Assembly (NCBI GenBank): GCA_026214975.1
Contig: CM047806.1
Location: 98,417,811-98,481,810 of the forward strand
Length of the DNA stretch: 64,000 nt
DNA from: Gentiana macrophylla
Lineage: Eukaryota > Streptophyta > Magnoliopsida > Gentianales > Gentianaceae
Reading direction: 5' to 3'
The notes below the pieces were generated by a model. It was given only the letters and a program-made list of their open reading frames with translations, did no database searches and was not told the DNA's origin. The translations under genes and the position numbers were made by a program. Shown here one piece after another: positions 48,641-58,309 of the stretch. Every line of letters begins with the position of its first letter. The first letter of the stretch is position 1.

Positions 48641-48821
48641 ACTGAATATTCAAAGCTTGTGTCTGTTTGGAAACTCTACCGAGGCGATCGGTGGAGTGGA
48701 TCTTTGTGGAGATAGTCCGGTACAAGTACATCCGGCATTGACGAATGCATCATCCGGTACAAGTACATCCTGGTTATGCAATCTGTTTGACTCTTTGTGA
48801 GTTGAAGTCAAGGTGGAGATT

Positions 48822-49358
48822 TGTCAAGAAGGTGACTTAAACTCTACATCTGGTGGAACCAATCTCAAGACTCGGTGTGTGATGACACCGGTGAGAAGTG
48901 TATTCATTACTGTGCATCAAGAGGGTGGAGTCCATCGAGGCTTCAAAGAGAGGTGACTATCGCCAGGTGTTAGTCTGCCGAGTACTTTGAATACAAAGAG
49001 GTCCCACATCCGCTAATTTCATGTTATGTGATGACTATACTGTTGTCATTAAAAAGGAGGACACGTGTAGGGGTATTTATGGTGCATCGACAAAGATTCC
49101 TTGCGGCTGTGGTTTGTGGATTTGTGCCTATAAATACAATTGTTGTCTCATTATCTCGTGTGTGTGTTGAAATCAGTAAAATTCAAAGGCATAATAAAAT
49201 ATCTCTTTCCGCCCGTGGTTTTTTACCTCTCCCATCTGAGGGTTTTCCACGTTAAATCTGTGTTCTTCTTGTTTCTGTTTTCTCCTTTGATTGTTTATGT
49301 TTGATTGCTTCTGTTTCTATTTCTTGCATCTGAAGTTATCTCCATCCGTTTTATAACA
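48822..49358 (+). repeat. 3' LTR of element C
   Basis: 537 bp, aligned end to end with 44058-44605 with several small indels (for example TCTCAAGACTCGGTG versus TCGAAGACTCACCGGTG). Confidence 0.9.
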
Positions 49359-49667
49359 GGTTACATGTAGCGACTCAACTAAGCTGAGATCACACATGGG
49401 GCATTTATGGAAATTCTAAGAGGGGTCCATTATTGCGGCTAGTGTTAGGTTTCTAATGCTATAAATATATATCATTTATTGTAATCAAGCAAGTATCTTC
49501 TTGTAATCCTATGCATAATAAAAGTTCATCTTTATGTCCGTGGAGTAGTCGGCACAACGCCGGAAACCACGTAAAATCATTATGTTCTTCTCGTTTCTAT
49601 TCTTGTTGTGTTTGTTTACGTTATTTGATCTTTTATTTTGTGTCTTCACTTGCAATCCATTTCAACA

Positions 49668-50216
49668 ATACCAAAGTATCTAGTAGTAAATTATAGGGGT
49701 AATGATTATAAATGACAACAGTGGATGATAAACTGTCAGAAATGACATAGGTGATGAAAATTAATGAAACGGACAAAAGACATCTGAAATGACGAAATCA
49801 CTCTTGCTACATTTAACGACTTCAATTCCATTAACAAACAAATCTACTAAAACAGATCCACTAAAATATTTTAATATCAAACAAATCCACTAAAACAAAA
49901 ACAACAAAGGAAAAAATTGCGTAATCGTCCAATAGAAAAACAATTTATCTTCTTTATCATTATATTCATTCTACCAGACTAAATGTCATTTTATACTTGA
50001 ATTTTGTTCTTATACATGTATGACGTCATATAATCTATTTCCCTACCTGAAGAATATTAAGTAGAAAATTTAAAATCTCTCAAAGAGTTTCTTTCTTTTC
50101 CCTCCAAATTTTTGTGCGTGCTAAATAATATTTTTTTGAAAGTGTATTTTAAGTTTGATGTTTATTGATTGTTACAGGAAGTTATTCAAGGGTTTCCCAC
50201 TCAGGTGTGCCACACC
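49668..50216. other. No gene recognised
   Basis: Very AT-rich intergenic DNA after the outermost LTR; no ORF or repeat structure that can be supported. Confidence 0.45.
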
Positions 50217-50340
50217 CAGGGGCGAATCTATGTAGGCTAAAGTGGTCCGGGAATATTTTTTTTTAATATTAAAATGATATAGTTTTGTTGTTAAAAGTTA
50301 TTGTTTTATTGTTAAAAATATATTTAATTTTCCGCTCCAC
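50217..50340. mobile_element. Fragment of a hAT-type MITE
   Basis: CAGGGGCGAATCTATGTAGG followed by 'aaagtgg..cc' and an AT-rich 'ttaatattaaaatgatatag..ttttgttgttaaaa' run, the same layout as the MITE at 35270-35505 read from one end. The other terminal repeat is degraded. Confidence 0.45.
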
Positions 50341-50640
50341 TTGCATCAGAATAAATTGGTTTCCGCCTTTCCATTTCCTATGGAGTCACCGGAAACAACG
50401 GATCTTCGAGATCCCATCTCAAAAGAGCACAATTTAAAAGGAGGAAAAGAAGCCCATCCGACAGTTTGGACCAGGGAGAAGTTGATAGCCATTGATTGTG
50501 AGGTGAAATATTTGAGTTATGAGATTCTTGATAGCAAACCTTGGCTTTCATAATTGTGTTTCAACTATAAAGATTGTTGATAATGGAGAAGATGAGAGTT
50601 GTTCAATTGAGTGGTCGTTTTCGGTTGACCCAATAAAGAA
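50341..50640. other. Short unidentified ORF (50380-50553, +) of doubtful status
   Basis: ATG 50380 opens 57 codons (MESPETTDLRDPISKEHN) without low complexity, followed by an AT-rich stretch. It could be a first-exon relic. I do not recognise it and there is no support from neighbours. Confidence 0.15.
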
Positions 50641-50644
50641 ATGT

Positions 50645-51180
50645 TAGAAGCAATGTAGTTCGTGAGCAATTTCTCTCGCTCACTTCGTTAGTGATCGTGA
50701 TTGTTTGTTTATTTTGCTTAACGAGCCGAGCTCGAACATGATTGTAAGTTCGTTCGCTTAACGAACGAACACGAGCTTGGTTTGCGAACGTGCTTATATA
50801 AATACATCAATTTACACAGTAACCCTAACTCAAACGAGGATAAGTAACTTATTAATCTAATTGAGATTATAGATTGATTTTATATAATATTTACATATTT
50901 TTATAATGATTATTGTAGCGTGATATATGTAATATTAATCTATAACTTGTTATTTTTGCATTTACACTTTATGTTTTATACCTTAACGAACCGAACTCGA
51001 GTTGGAAGAAAACAATATATTTAACGAGCCGAGTTCGAACAAATTTCATCTTTGAAACGAGCCGAGTTCGAACAAATTTTTTTGTCCGTTTAACAAACGA
51101 ATGAGCTCGTGAGCTAAACGAGCTCGAGGTCGTACCACCAATACTTGATTCGGCTCGGCTCGGCTCGGCTCGTTAACAAA
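50645..51180. repeat. Palindrome-rich repeat built of GAGCCGAG/CTCGGCTC words
   Basis: The word AACGAGCCGAG(C/T)TCGAAC recurs at 50720, 51018 and 51057, with inverted relatives GTTCG(T/C)..CGAAC at 50748-50775 and a terminal (CGGCT)4 run at 51152-51171. Similar words begin and end the unit in opposite orientation, as in a long-terminal-inverted-repeat transposon. No transposase is encoded. Confidence 0.5.
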
Positions 51181-51685
51181 TGGAGGATTGATATTGCAAG
51201 ATTTGGTGAAAAAGTATGAAACAGGGCTTCAAAGAATGGCCCGGAAAATGAAGCAGACGCAAATGTCTAGGTGAGGCATGGTGAGGCATGAATTATCTCA
51301 TACGAATTTCATTGACAGAGTCAGCTGTAGGAATTTTGCTTAACTAGAAATCCGTCTCCAATACATAAAAAAAGTTTGATCCAAAAAAAAAAAAGCATGT
51401 AATTAGCCCAATTACAGCTTCCTGCATAAATTATTCCGCAAAACCACAAACAAATAATTTAACATTATATTACAGAATACAGACAGACCTGAGGTTGACC
51501 GTCCCCCCCGCCACTCTTCGGGTCATTAGAAGTACAAAAACTGGGGCAAAAAAGAAAACCCGAAAATGCTAGGATTCACAACTCAGTCACAACTGCCTAT
51601 GTGAAACTTGTCGTCATCACATGTCATGTAGACTGTTGTGGTTGAAATATGAAAATAGAGCTGTGCAGCTGAGGATGGATGAACC

Positions 51686-54600
51686 TCAAAAGCCACCAAC
51701 ATGCTGCCTGGAAACATTTCCATATCTGCCCCCCATATTTGAATTCGCAACTCCATATGCCGGAGGGGCATTTTTTAATCCAGGACAATCTCTAGCCCAG
51801 TGGCCGAATTGACGGCATTTATAGCATTCTGTAGATGCATTGTCACCGTTAACTGCAGGTGCAGCGGCGGTTGTATTACCATATCCACCGCCATATGGTT
51901 GTCCCTGAGCACTCATAACAGAGGGGCAATTAGCAGCAATATGGCCCGAACCACCACAGCTGTTGCAGCTTGAATACATGCTAGCTGAACTATTTGAAAC
52001 AAGCCCGGGACCACCATCTCTAACCGCACCATTTGTACCTCCAAAGCTTGAATTGTTTACAACAGTGTCTGGCTTACTGTTATCGGGTTTCATTGGCAGC
52101 GAGCCAGAATCTTCTGTTTTCATCTTATGCATCAACTCCAGTAGGTACTTGGTCTCTGAAGGGTAATTTATTTTCTCTGCTTTTATTACAGTTGACTTTA
52201 CACGCTGCTCGTCGCTATAAGTCTCCTCCTTTACCTTCAACTTGAAAAGGAACTTGGTAAAAAGAACGTTTTTCAAAATTTCTGCAAATTTCTCATCATC
52301 TTGCTCCTCGTATTTCAATAAATACAACTCCTTTGCTGATATCCCCATGATTTCCTCACCACCTTCTTGAAAAGCAGTAACCCATGTCAATCCAGTGTGG
52401 TCCTGAATCTGTAACTGGAGAACATACCTATAATCACACTCATCAACCGACTGATCACACCTTTCGCATCTCCACTTCCCATCCCCATTGTTTGTGACCT
52501 TTTTACTGCATTGCCGTTCATTGATCTTTATGGGACATGCCGTATAGCAAAAATTCTCCGCCTTACAAATGTGACGGTGGCACTAATTGTTATCCAGTCA
52601 GGCTTCTCAGATGTTCCTAAACGCTCCTCCTTGATTTGAGACACACTTTTCCGCAAGTCCATGCGCATTTATGCTAGTCGTTTCACGGGAGATAGATATA
52701 GAAGGGGCGTTCTTCCCACGCCCTCGAACCATGCTTTCAAAATCTGAGCCTCCTGTGATGTTGGTTCTATGACCAACTGGCTCGTGGATATGGTCCCTAC
52801 AGCTTTCCCGTTAAAATCAGAGACCCTACCAGATTTGACAGCCAGAACAGGAAATTTCCCAGAATCACAAGAGTTCTGAAGTGTTTGACCTTCAGCATTG
52901 CAAAAATTACCCCATAAAGTAAATTCCACACTGCGGCCAGACATGTCCTTCAGCTGGAGAACTCTTCTCTGAGTTTCAGTACCATTTTTCCTCATTATTG
53001 TGCTAGATGGACTAATAGAACACACGACACCAATCACATCGACAATAGTGTTGTTGTCCAATCCTTCAATATCACTTATGGGGCGGAAATGGTATAGTTG
53101 CGGTTGGATTGACTTGTCATCCTCAAAGCAAGGTTGAATTGTTGAATTACTGTCCAATGAAATTTCATACTCATGAGCCAGGTGATTAAATTTCTTCTGA
53201 GCAGGTTTTAGAGTACCCTTTGATATCATATACACCTTGCCAAGCTCTATCAGGTCGTAGAATTGTTCAGCAACTGCGTTAAAGCATGTTACCCTTATTT
53301 CCCCTTCGCTGGAGTCCAGAAGGTCAAATGAAAACACTTTACCATCACCTCGGGCATTATTGTAGAGTCTGAGTTCTCCCTTTGCAGTCACTCTGGCCTT
53401 TATAGTCCACCTACATTGATAAGGATTCAGCACATTAATGGGTGTGATCTTGGGGGGTGCTTCATTTTTTGCTATAGGCCCTCTGTTCATAAACACTGGT
53501 GACGGCTGCTGATAGACCGCCGCCTGAGGTTGTCGGGAATAGCTATTCAAAGGAGCACCTGAATTACCAGAGTAAGTTTCGGTTTTGGCATACATAGGAG
53601 CTGCAGCTGTAGAAGTGTACCGATCGGAATTACTATTAGCCGCAAAAGAGCTCGTATGAGTATTTGACCCAATATTACTAGGCATTTCAGCATGTTGCAC
53701 ACGTGTACCACGAGCTAAATCATGCATAGGTGCTGAACCAGGAACAGCAAAATTATGCATAGGCGCTGAACCAGGAACAGCTAAATTATGCAAAGGTGCG
53801 GAACTAGGAGCAGCTAAATTATGCAAAGGTGCTGAACTAGGAAGGGTCCTAGGTTGATTCATTGGATTAACTGTAGAAGATGGTGCAACCACTGAAGAAG
53901 CATTATTATCAGTCCTTGGGGGATACAACATTGGTTCACCAATAGGATCGCATCTTTCAAGAAGCACATCCACATCAATAATGATTATTATCCTGTCAAT
54001 CACAAAGCAAACCCAATCAGCAGATAAACAGGGGAAAATAAGGGTAACATGCAACAATGCAGAAAAGGTCAGAACTAAAACCACAACTTGTGAAATTTAT
54101 AAATAAAAACTAAAAAGTTTAGAACTTCAAGCCAACTGAAGTAGTCCCGCTACACTCATATGGTAAACTACCCAATCTATGACAATAAAAACAGAAAAAT
54201 ACAGAAAAACTGAAATCAAAATGGAACATATATATATAATATCCCAGAACTCAAAAGCATTCATGCCTGACAACTCACATTCACAAACAGGTTTCCAACT
54301 AATACTAAAAACGAAATAAACATCCAGAATCAATTAAGTAAAACCACAAACACACTAATTTCACCCCTTATTTCTTATTTCTTTTTGCTCGAGGTAAAAA
54401 AGAAGTTACAAAAGCAAGCAGAGAATAGAGAATCAGCATAATCGGATTCAAAAATCCAGAAAAGTTGGAATTTTTATGGTAGAACCTGCGATTTTGGATG
54501 AGATTGCAAACGAACTGATTCAACTGAACAACAGACCCCTTCTGCAGTTTCAACGACCGAACCAAATCGTTGAGCTGAGTGCCCAGCATGCTTTGTTGCA

Positions 54601-54775
54601 AATGAATCCCGTCCGATAGAAGCAGCCGATACCTCTCGGTGATGTTAGTCGCATTCTGAGTGTTCACTAATCTCAAATCTACCACTTGAAGCACCGGCTT
54701 AATTTCCAAGCCTCCTTGATCGCCTATCGTTAGCTTCGCTATCACCCCCTCCGTCAAATTCGTCTCCAGCGACAT
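51686..54775 (-). CDS. RPA1: Replication protein A 70-kDa DNA-binding subunit (RPA1), with frame breaks
   Basis: Large subunit of the RPA heterotrimer, which binds single-stranded DNA in replication, repair and recombination in the nucleus. Exon 1 (54775-54486) encodes the N-terminal OB fold. A 493-bp intron (54485-53993) has GT..AG ends, and the join restores RIIIIDVDVLLERCDPIGEP. Exon 2 (53992-51686) holds a repeat-bearing linker, DBD-A (ARVTAKGELRLYNNARGDGK), DBD-B and DBD-C with its C4 zinc finger (CYTACP...QC...WRCERCD). It ends in a Gly/Asn-rich tail with two CCHC knuckles (51926-51967, 51785-51826), as in plant RPA1C/E-type subunits. Expected size is about 865 aa, normal for the type. 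Three frame disruptions lie close together: near 52708 (one A missing), 52660-52668, and 52560-52563 (one A missing). Either this is a young pseudogene or the consensus is wrong there. Confidence 0.92.
53712..53843 (-). repeat. 33-bp coding minisatellite in RPA1, four units
   Basis: Four in-frame copies of an 11-residue unit of type SAPLHNLAAPS in the linker between the N-terminal OB fold and DBD-A. The truncated duplicate at 62505-64000 has two units (63162-63225). Confidence 0.85.
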
Positions 54776-54897
54776 CTCTTCCTAAACTTATTGCACTTTT
54801 TTTCTTCTTCTATTTTGTTCACGTGTGGGAGAGTTGATTAAAGAGGAGAAACCTAGTTTGAGCACAATGCCAGATTGACAATAGGGGAAACGAAGAG

Positions 54898-54905
54898 GCG
54901 GGAAA
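54898..54905 (-). promoter_or_regulatory. E2F-type site upstream of RPA1
   Basis: TTTCCCGC on the minus strand, about 123 bp upstream of the ATG. This exact octamer is the canonical E2F site of plant replication genes, which fits S-phase control of RPA1. Function is inferred. Confidence 0.6.
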
Positions 54906-55086
54906 ATAGATAAAGGTCCCTATTTTTTCGGCTTTTTTTTTTTTTTAGATATCTTTTGGGGGTTCTATTTGGACCCCTATTTACTACTTGCAGACCATTT
55001 ATTACTACTACGCATCACAAAAATTACTTCAAGATTCACATTTGATTTTTTATATAGGAACGTCATTGCCACATGGTGTTGCTTGT

Positions 55087-55121
55087 GAACACCAACGCGA
55101 TCACAAATGGCGTTGGTGTTC
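55087..55121. repeat. Perfect 12-bp hairpin upstream of RPA1
   Basis: GAACACCAACGC (55087-55098) and GCGTTGGTGTTC (55110-55121) are exact inverted repeats with an 11-base loop. A third, direct GAACACCAATGC follows at 55128-55139. Confidence 0.8.
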
Positions 55122-55207
55122 CAGCGCGAACACCAATGCTACTGACGCTCTCTATATAAAAGTGTTAAATCTTAAACGTCGATCCATGATTTCACATTTA
55201 ACAGCTT

Positions 55208-55252
55208 CAGTGGCATACCAACGTCGGTGTCGACGGCGTTGGTATGCCACTG
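55208..55252. repeat. Perfect 16-bp hairpin upstream of RPA1
   Basis: CAGTGGCATACCAACG (55208-55223) and CGTTGGTATGCCACTG (55237-55252) are exact inverted repeats with a 13-base loop. The core ACCAACG is shared with the hairpin at 55087-55121. Confidence 0.85.
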
Positions 55253-55548
55253 TAAAACACTACCAAATGTGACGAATGACGTTTTTTTTCAGAAAAAATA
55301 TTCATTAATGCTACAGTGCGAAGTAGTAAAAGAAAGCACCCAAATAACCCACCTATCTTTTTTTTCGGTTCACGAACCACGATTAATTTTTTTTCTTATT
55401 TTTTGAACATGTTTAGTATTTCTTGTCGGATCAATTTTTTTGTTTTAATTGTCTTTATTTGTAACTCACAATCTCACCAAAATACGGAAAATGAAGTTTC
55501 TTTAAAGGTTGTAAACCAAACGAAAGATGGATCAAGAACTTATGGCAT

Positions 55549-56497
55549 ATTTGTTAGCAGAAATGGAGTAGAATGGAATAAAGTAATAGAAATAAAATGG
55601 AATAATTTCATTTTATTACTGCATTTGAGATGCGAAATAATGGAATAAAATATAGGATATGGTGGAAGTGGTGCGGTGGGTAGCCCCTACCCCACACCCC
55701 ACTGCACCCTACATTACTTACCATCACACCCTACCTTACCTACCACACCCACCCTACCCTACCCACCCCTACTTTACCCCACCATATCCTACCCTACCCT
55801 ACCTTACTCACCATCCCAGCCCAACTTACCTTACCCACCATCTATGCTACCTACCCCTACCCCTACCCTTACCCTACCTCCTCTACCCCACCCACCACCC
55901 CGCCATACTCACCACTGCCCTACCTTACCCACTGCTGCGCTACCCTATATTAACATACCTACCCTACCTTACCCACCATCCCACCCTACCCTACCCACCG
56001 CTACCCTTACCACCACCCCTACCCTTACCCACCACCCCATCCTACCCTACCTTACCTCCTACCCTTACCCACCACCCCATCCTACCCTACCTTACCTATT
56101 TCTACCCTACCCACCACCCCACCATATACCTTACCACCACCTCATTTTATCCTACCCTACCCTATTTCACCCTATCCTACCTTATGCATCTTACCTACCT
56201 TACCCCACCACCTACTCTACCCTTCCCCTACCCCCTAGCCTACCCTACCTACCTTATTTCATCACCTACCCTAACCTACCCTACCACCCACCCACTCTTA
56301 CCCCATCACCCACGTGTTTTGTCGATTTTCATTTTATTCCATCGCACTCAATCCATTTTTTGAAGGAATATGAAAATGGACCCTTTTCATTCCATTAGAA
56401 TAAAATTTCATTTCATTTCATTCCCTCATAATTATACACAAACATTATAATGGAATGAAAAATCATTTCATTCCATTTCATTCCGTCCTAACAAACG
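55549..56497. mobile_element. Non-coding element with imperfect terminal inverted repeats enclosing a C-rich satellite
   Basis: The left end TTTGTTAGCAGAAATGGAGT and the inverted right end GTTTGTTAGGACGGAATGAA share TTTGTTAG followed by repeated GGAATG(A)AA words. Between them lies the satellite at 55676-56315. Such TTTGTTAG/GGAATGAAA termini are common on plant MITE-like insertions. A target duplication is not clear. Confidence 0.5.
55676..56315. repeat. C-rich CCCTA/CCCAC satellite, almost free of G
   Basis: About 640 bp of irregular 5- to 11-bp units (CCTAC, CCCTA, CCACC, CTTAC) with hardly any G on the plus strand. Runs such as CCCTACCCTACCCACCCC (55753-55770) provide four C-triplets in a row. 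The long ORFs here (Tyr/Pro/Leu/Thr only) are artefacts of composition. Confidence 0.85.
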
Positions 56498-57282
56498 TAC
56501 CATTAGGATTTCAAGCAAATTGAATGAGTATGTACTTTTGAAATCAATTTACTTTTGTGTATTGTTTTATAGTAATAGACATGTGAAAATGCTATAATAT
56601 ACATGAAATTAGTGTATTACACAATTATTCAGTGTTTGGTTATTGAATGATGTAAAAGTTCAAGTTTTTAGTTTCGTCCAGATTGAATCGACCCTACCAG
56701 AGTCAAATATCATAGATCTGATCTCATGGAGGTCAATTCTAAGACATACGATTTTCTGATAGTCGATTGTCACACAGTCGACCTTGACACTGTCGATTGT
56801 GGCTCAAAAAATTTCGAATTTTTTAAGATCGTTTGTTGTACAATCAACCTTCGGGAAGCCGGTTGTAAAACAATCAAATTTAAAAGCGATCTCATTGATC
56901 GACGATACAAAAATCGTGATTTTTTTTCTCCAATCCACTTTCTATCCAAAATTTTCGATCCAATGTTGTTCAAAAGCTTCTTTGAATCATGAAAATTTTG
57001 TATTTTGAAGATATAAGTAGAAAATAGGTTTGGTGATACGATGAAGATAAAGATGAAGATAGAAAAGAAGATGAAGAAGAAGATGAATATCAAGGCGAAG
57101 AAGATGAAGATTGGGGATTTTTGTTAATTTTAAAAGATTGAGGGAAAGTGAAAATATTATGATCTGGTTGTAGTAAAAAAAAAAGTTTGGCAATATTATT
57201 TTTCTTATTTTGCAATGAAAATGGAGTGTATACGTGGATTTAGTAATTCTGAAATAATATGTGTAGTGCAACAAGTCGATGT
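56498..57282. other. No gene recognised; includes a GAAGAT microsatellite
   Basis: Contains short repeated words GTCGA(T/C)TGT and CAATC around 56760-56870 and a purine-rich GAAGAT/GATGAA tract at about 57038-57112. ORFs in both directions are driven by the repeats and show no domain. Confidence 0.45.
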
Positions 57283-57506
57283 CACTGGCGGATCCAGGAA
57301 TTTTTTTAAGTGGGGTCACCAGACCGTAAAAATACATTTTTGTTATCCAAAAAATTGTTTCAGTAAGGTCATCGGCGCCTAAAACTATATATTTTAACAA
57401 CAAATAACAAATGGCATTTTTTAACAATATAACTAAATTGTTTTAATACTAAAAAAATTCCGGATCTCAGTAGGGTCACATGACCCCGATGGGAATAAAG
57501 ACCCCA
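57283..57506. mobile_element. hAT-type MITE, second copy with degraded right end
   Basis: CACTGGCGGATCCAGGAATTTTT followed by GTGGGGTCACCAGA, an AT-rich centre with TTTTAACAACAAATAA and TTGTTTTAATACTAAAAAA, then TAGGGTCACATGACCCC. Every block aligns in order with 35270-35505, but the right terminal repeat CTGGATCCGCCCCTG is missing. Confidence 0.7.
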
Positions 57507-57749
57507 TCGTTAAAATAATCCATTTTGACCTTAGAAAAAAGAACAACTTTATAAAGGATTCTATTGGTTGCTCTTATAACTTATGAATAATAATTGCAAA
57601 TAGATTTTGCAAAAGTTTGTCCAAACCCAACCCATACCAAATAGATTGTGGAACCCTGAATTTCTGTGTGAAATATCTTTAAATTTATAAGGGTATCTTT
57701 CCAAAAATATTTCCCTTTTCCTTTCTTTTAATCCTTTCTTATGCTTTAA

Positions 57750-58200
57750 GCAGCCTAAAACCGACCCAAGGCTCAGAAATTGCTATAAAAGAGATCCAGG
57801 AAGCCCTCGGCTTCATAAAATTCACATTTTCGGGGGCCTTAGTGGAGTTTTGGGCCGCTATCATGGCCCCTCCCCCGGGAAATCGCCCCAAACTTAGTTT
57901 CTAGGAGACATGGCTATCTTTTTTGGGTTTGTGTTGTAGATCAAGTGTTGATTTCGAAGCAGTTTCAGGCTTATATTCCTCTTGTGAAGGTAATCATCGT
58001 AACTCCTCATTGTTTTTGTAGTTTAATCTTGTTTAACTTGGAATTTGTAGTACTTAGGTTAGGGGTTTTTTTGTTCGTGGATTCACAAAGTTCAAAGGGT
58101 AATCGTAGTTCGTTTATTGTTTGGCTTTTGATTCGGTTCGTTTTCGTGGTAATGAGTTCTTCTTATCAAAAAGATACTTTCTGGTTTTAAAGATTATACT
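57750..58200 (+). repeat. Dispersed TATA-bearing repeat, copy 2
   Basis: Homologue of 6330-6780, same orientation, with TATAAAA at 57784-57790 and the conserved leader blocks described there. Better preserved than copy 1. No shared ORF. Confidence 0.55.
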
Positions 58201-58309
58201 TTTAAGTGTTTTCAGTATTGTTTTTATGTTAAACTGCGCGAATAAGTTGATTGAGCGTTGTTTTCACCAAACAAAATTTATATTACTCAAGACAACGGTG
58301 ACTAAACAA

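Larger units (their letters stand above)
44058..49358 (+). mobile_element. Copia retrotransposon C, inserted in the 3' LTR of A
   Basis: LTRs 44058-44605 and 48822-49358 begin TGTC(G/A)AGAAGGTGAC and end TTTTATAACA. The primer site is TGGTATCAGAGC (44608-44619) and the polypurine tract AAGGTGGAGATT (48810-48821). Internal domains match element A throughout, so A and C are members of one family at different ages. Flanks are GATT/GGTT, a poor match to a target duplication; the undisturbed site in the 5' LTR of A is GGTT. All domains are recognisable but cut by an unusually high number of one- and two-base indels. Confidence 0.88.
7045..49667 (+). mobile_element. Copia retrotransposon A, outermost member of the nested stack
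   Basis: A 5' LTR (7045-9448, interrupted) begins TGTTGTCAG and ends CAACA. It is followed by a primer site TGGTATCAAAGC (9452-9463). Then come gag, protease, integrase and the start of reverse transcriptase (to 12585), the rest of RT and RNase H (42888-43627), and a 3' LTR (43853-49667, interrupted). The two reading directions and domain order are those of Ty1/Copia. The element is split by a solo LTR at 7418-9342, by element D at 12586-42882 and by element C at 44058-49358. No matching target duplication was found around A itself (GTTAG on the left, ATACC on the right), and its LTRs are clearly diverged, so it is the oldest layer. Confidence 0.85.
43853..49667 (+). repeat. 3' LTR of element A, split by element C
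   Basis: 43853-44057 plus 49359-49667. It starts TGTTAGTCAAATGTGACTT after the purine tract CATGGAGATT and ends TTTCAACA. It aligns in order with the 5' LTR at 7045-7417 and 9343-9448, the interruption by C falling where the 5' copy reads 'gagttggttac' (7203-7213). Confidence 0.8.

Noticed and set aside
7045..49667. A target-site duplication for the outermost element A
   Set aside because: Left GTTAG and right ATACC do not match, so none is claimed.
55659..56398. Two ORFs of 234 and 240 codons, Tyr/Pro/Leu/Thr-rich
   Set aside because: They are produced by the C-rich satellite in two frames and have no non-repetitive sequence.
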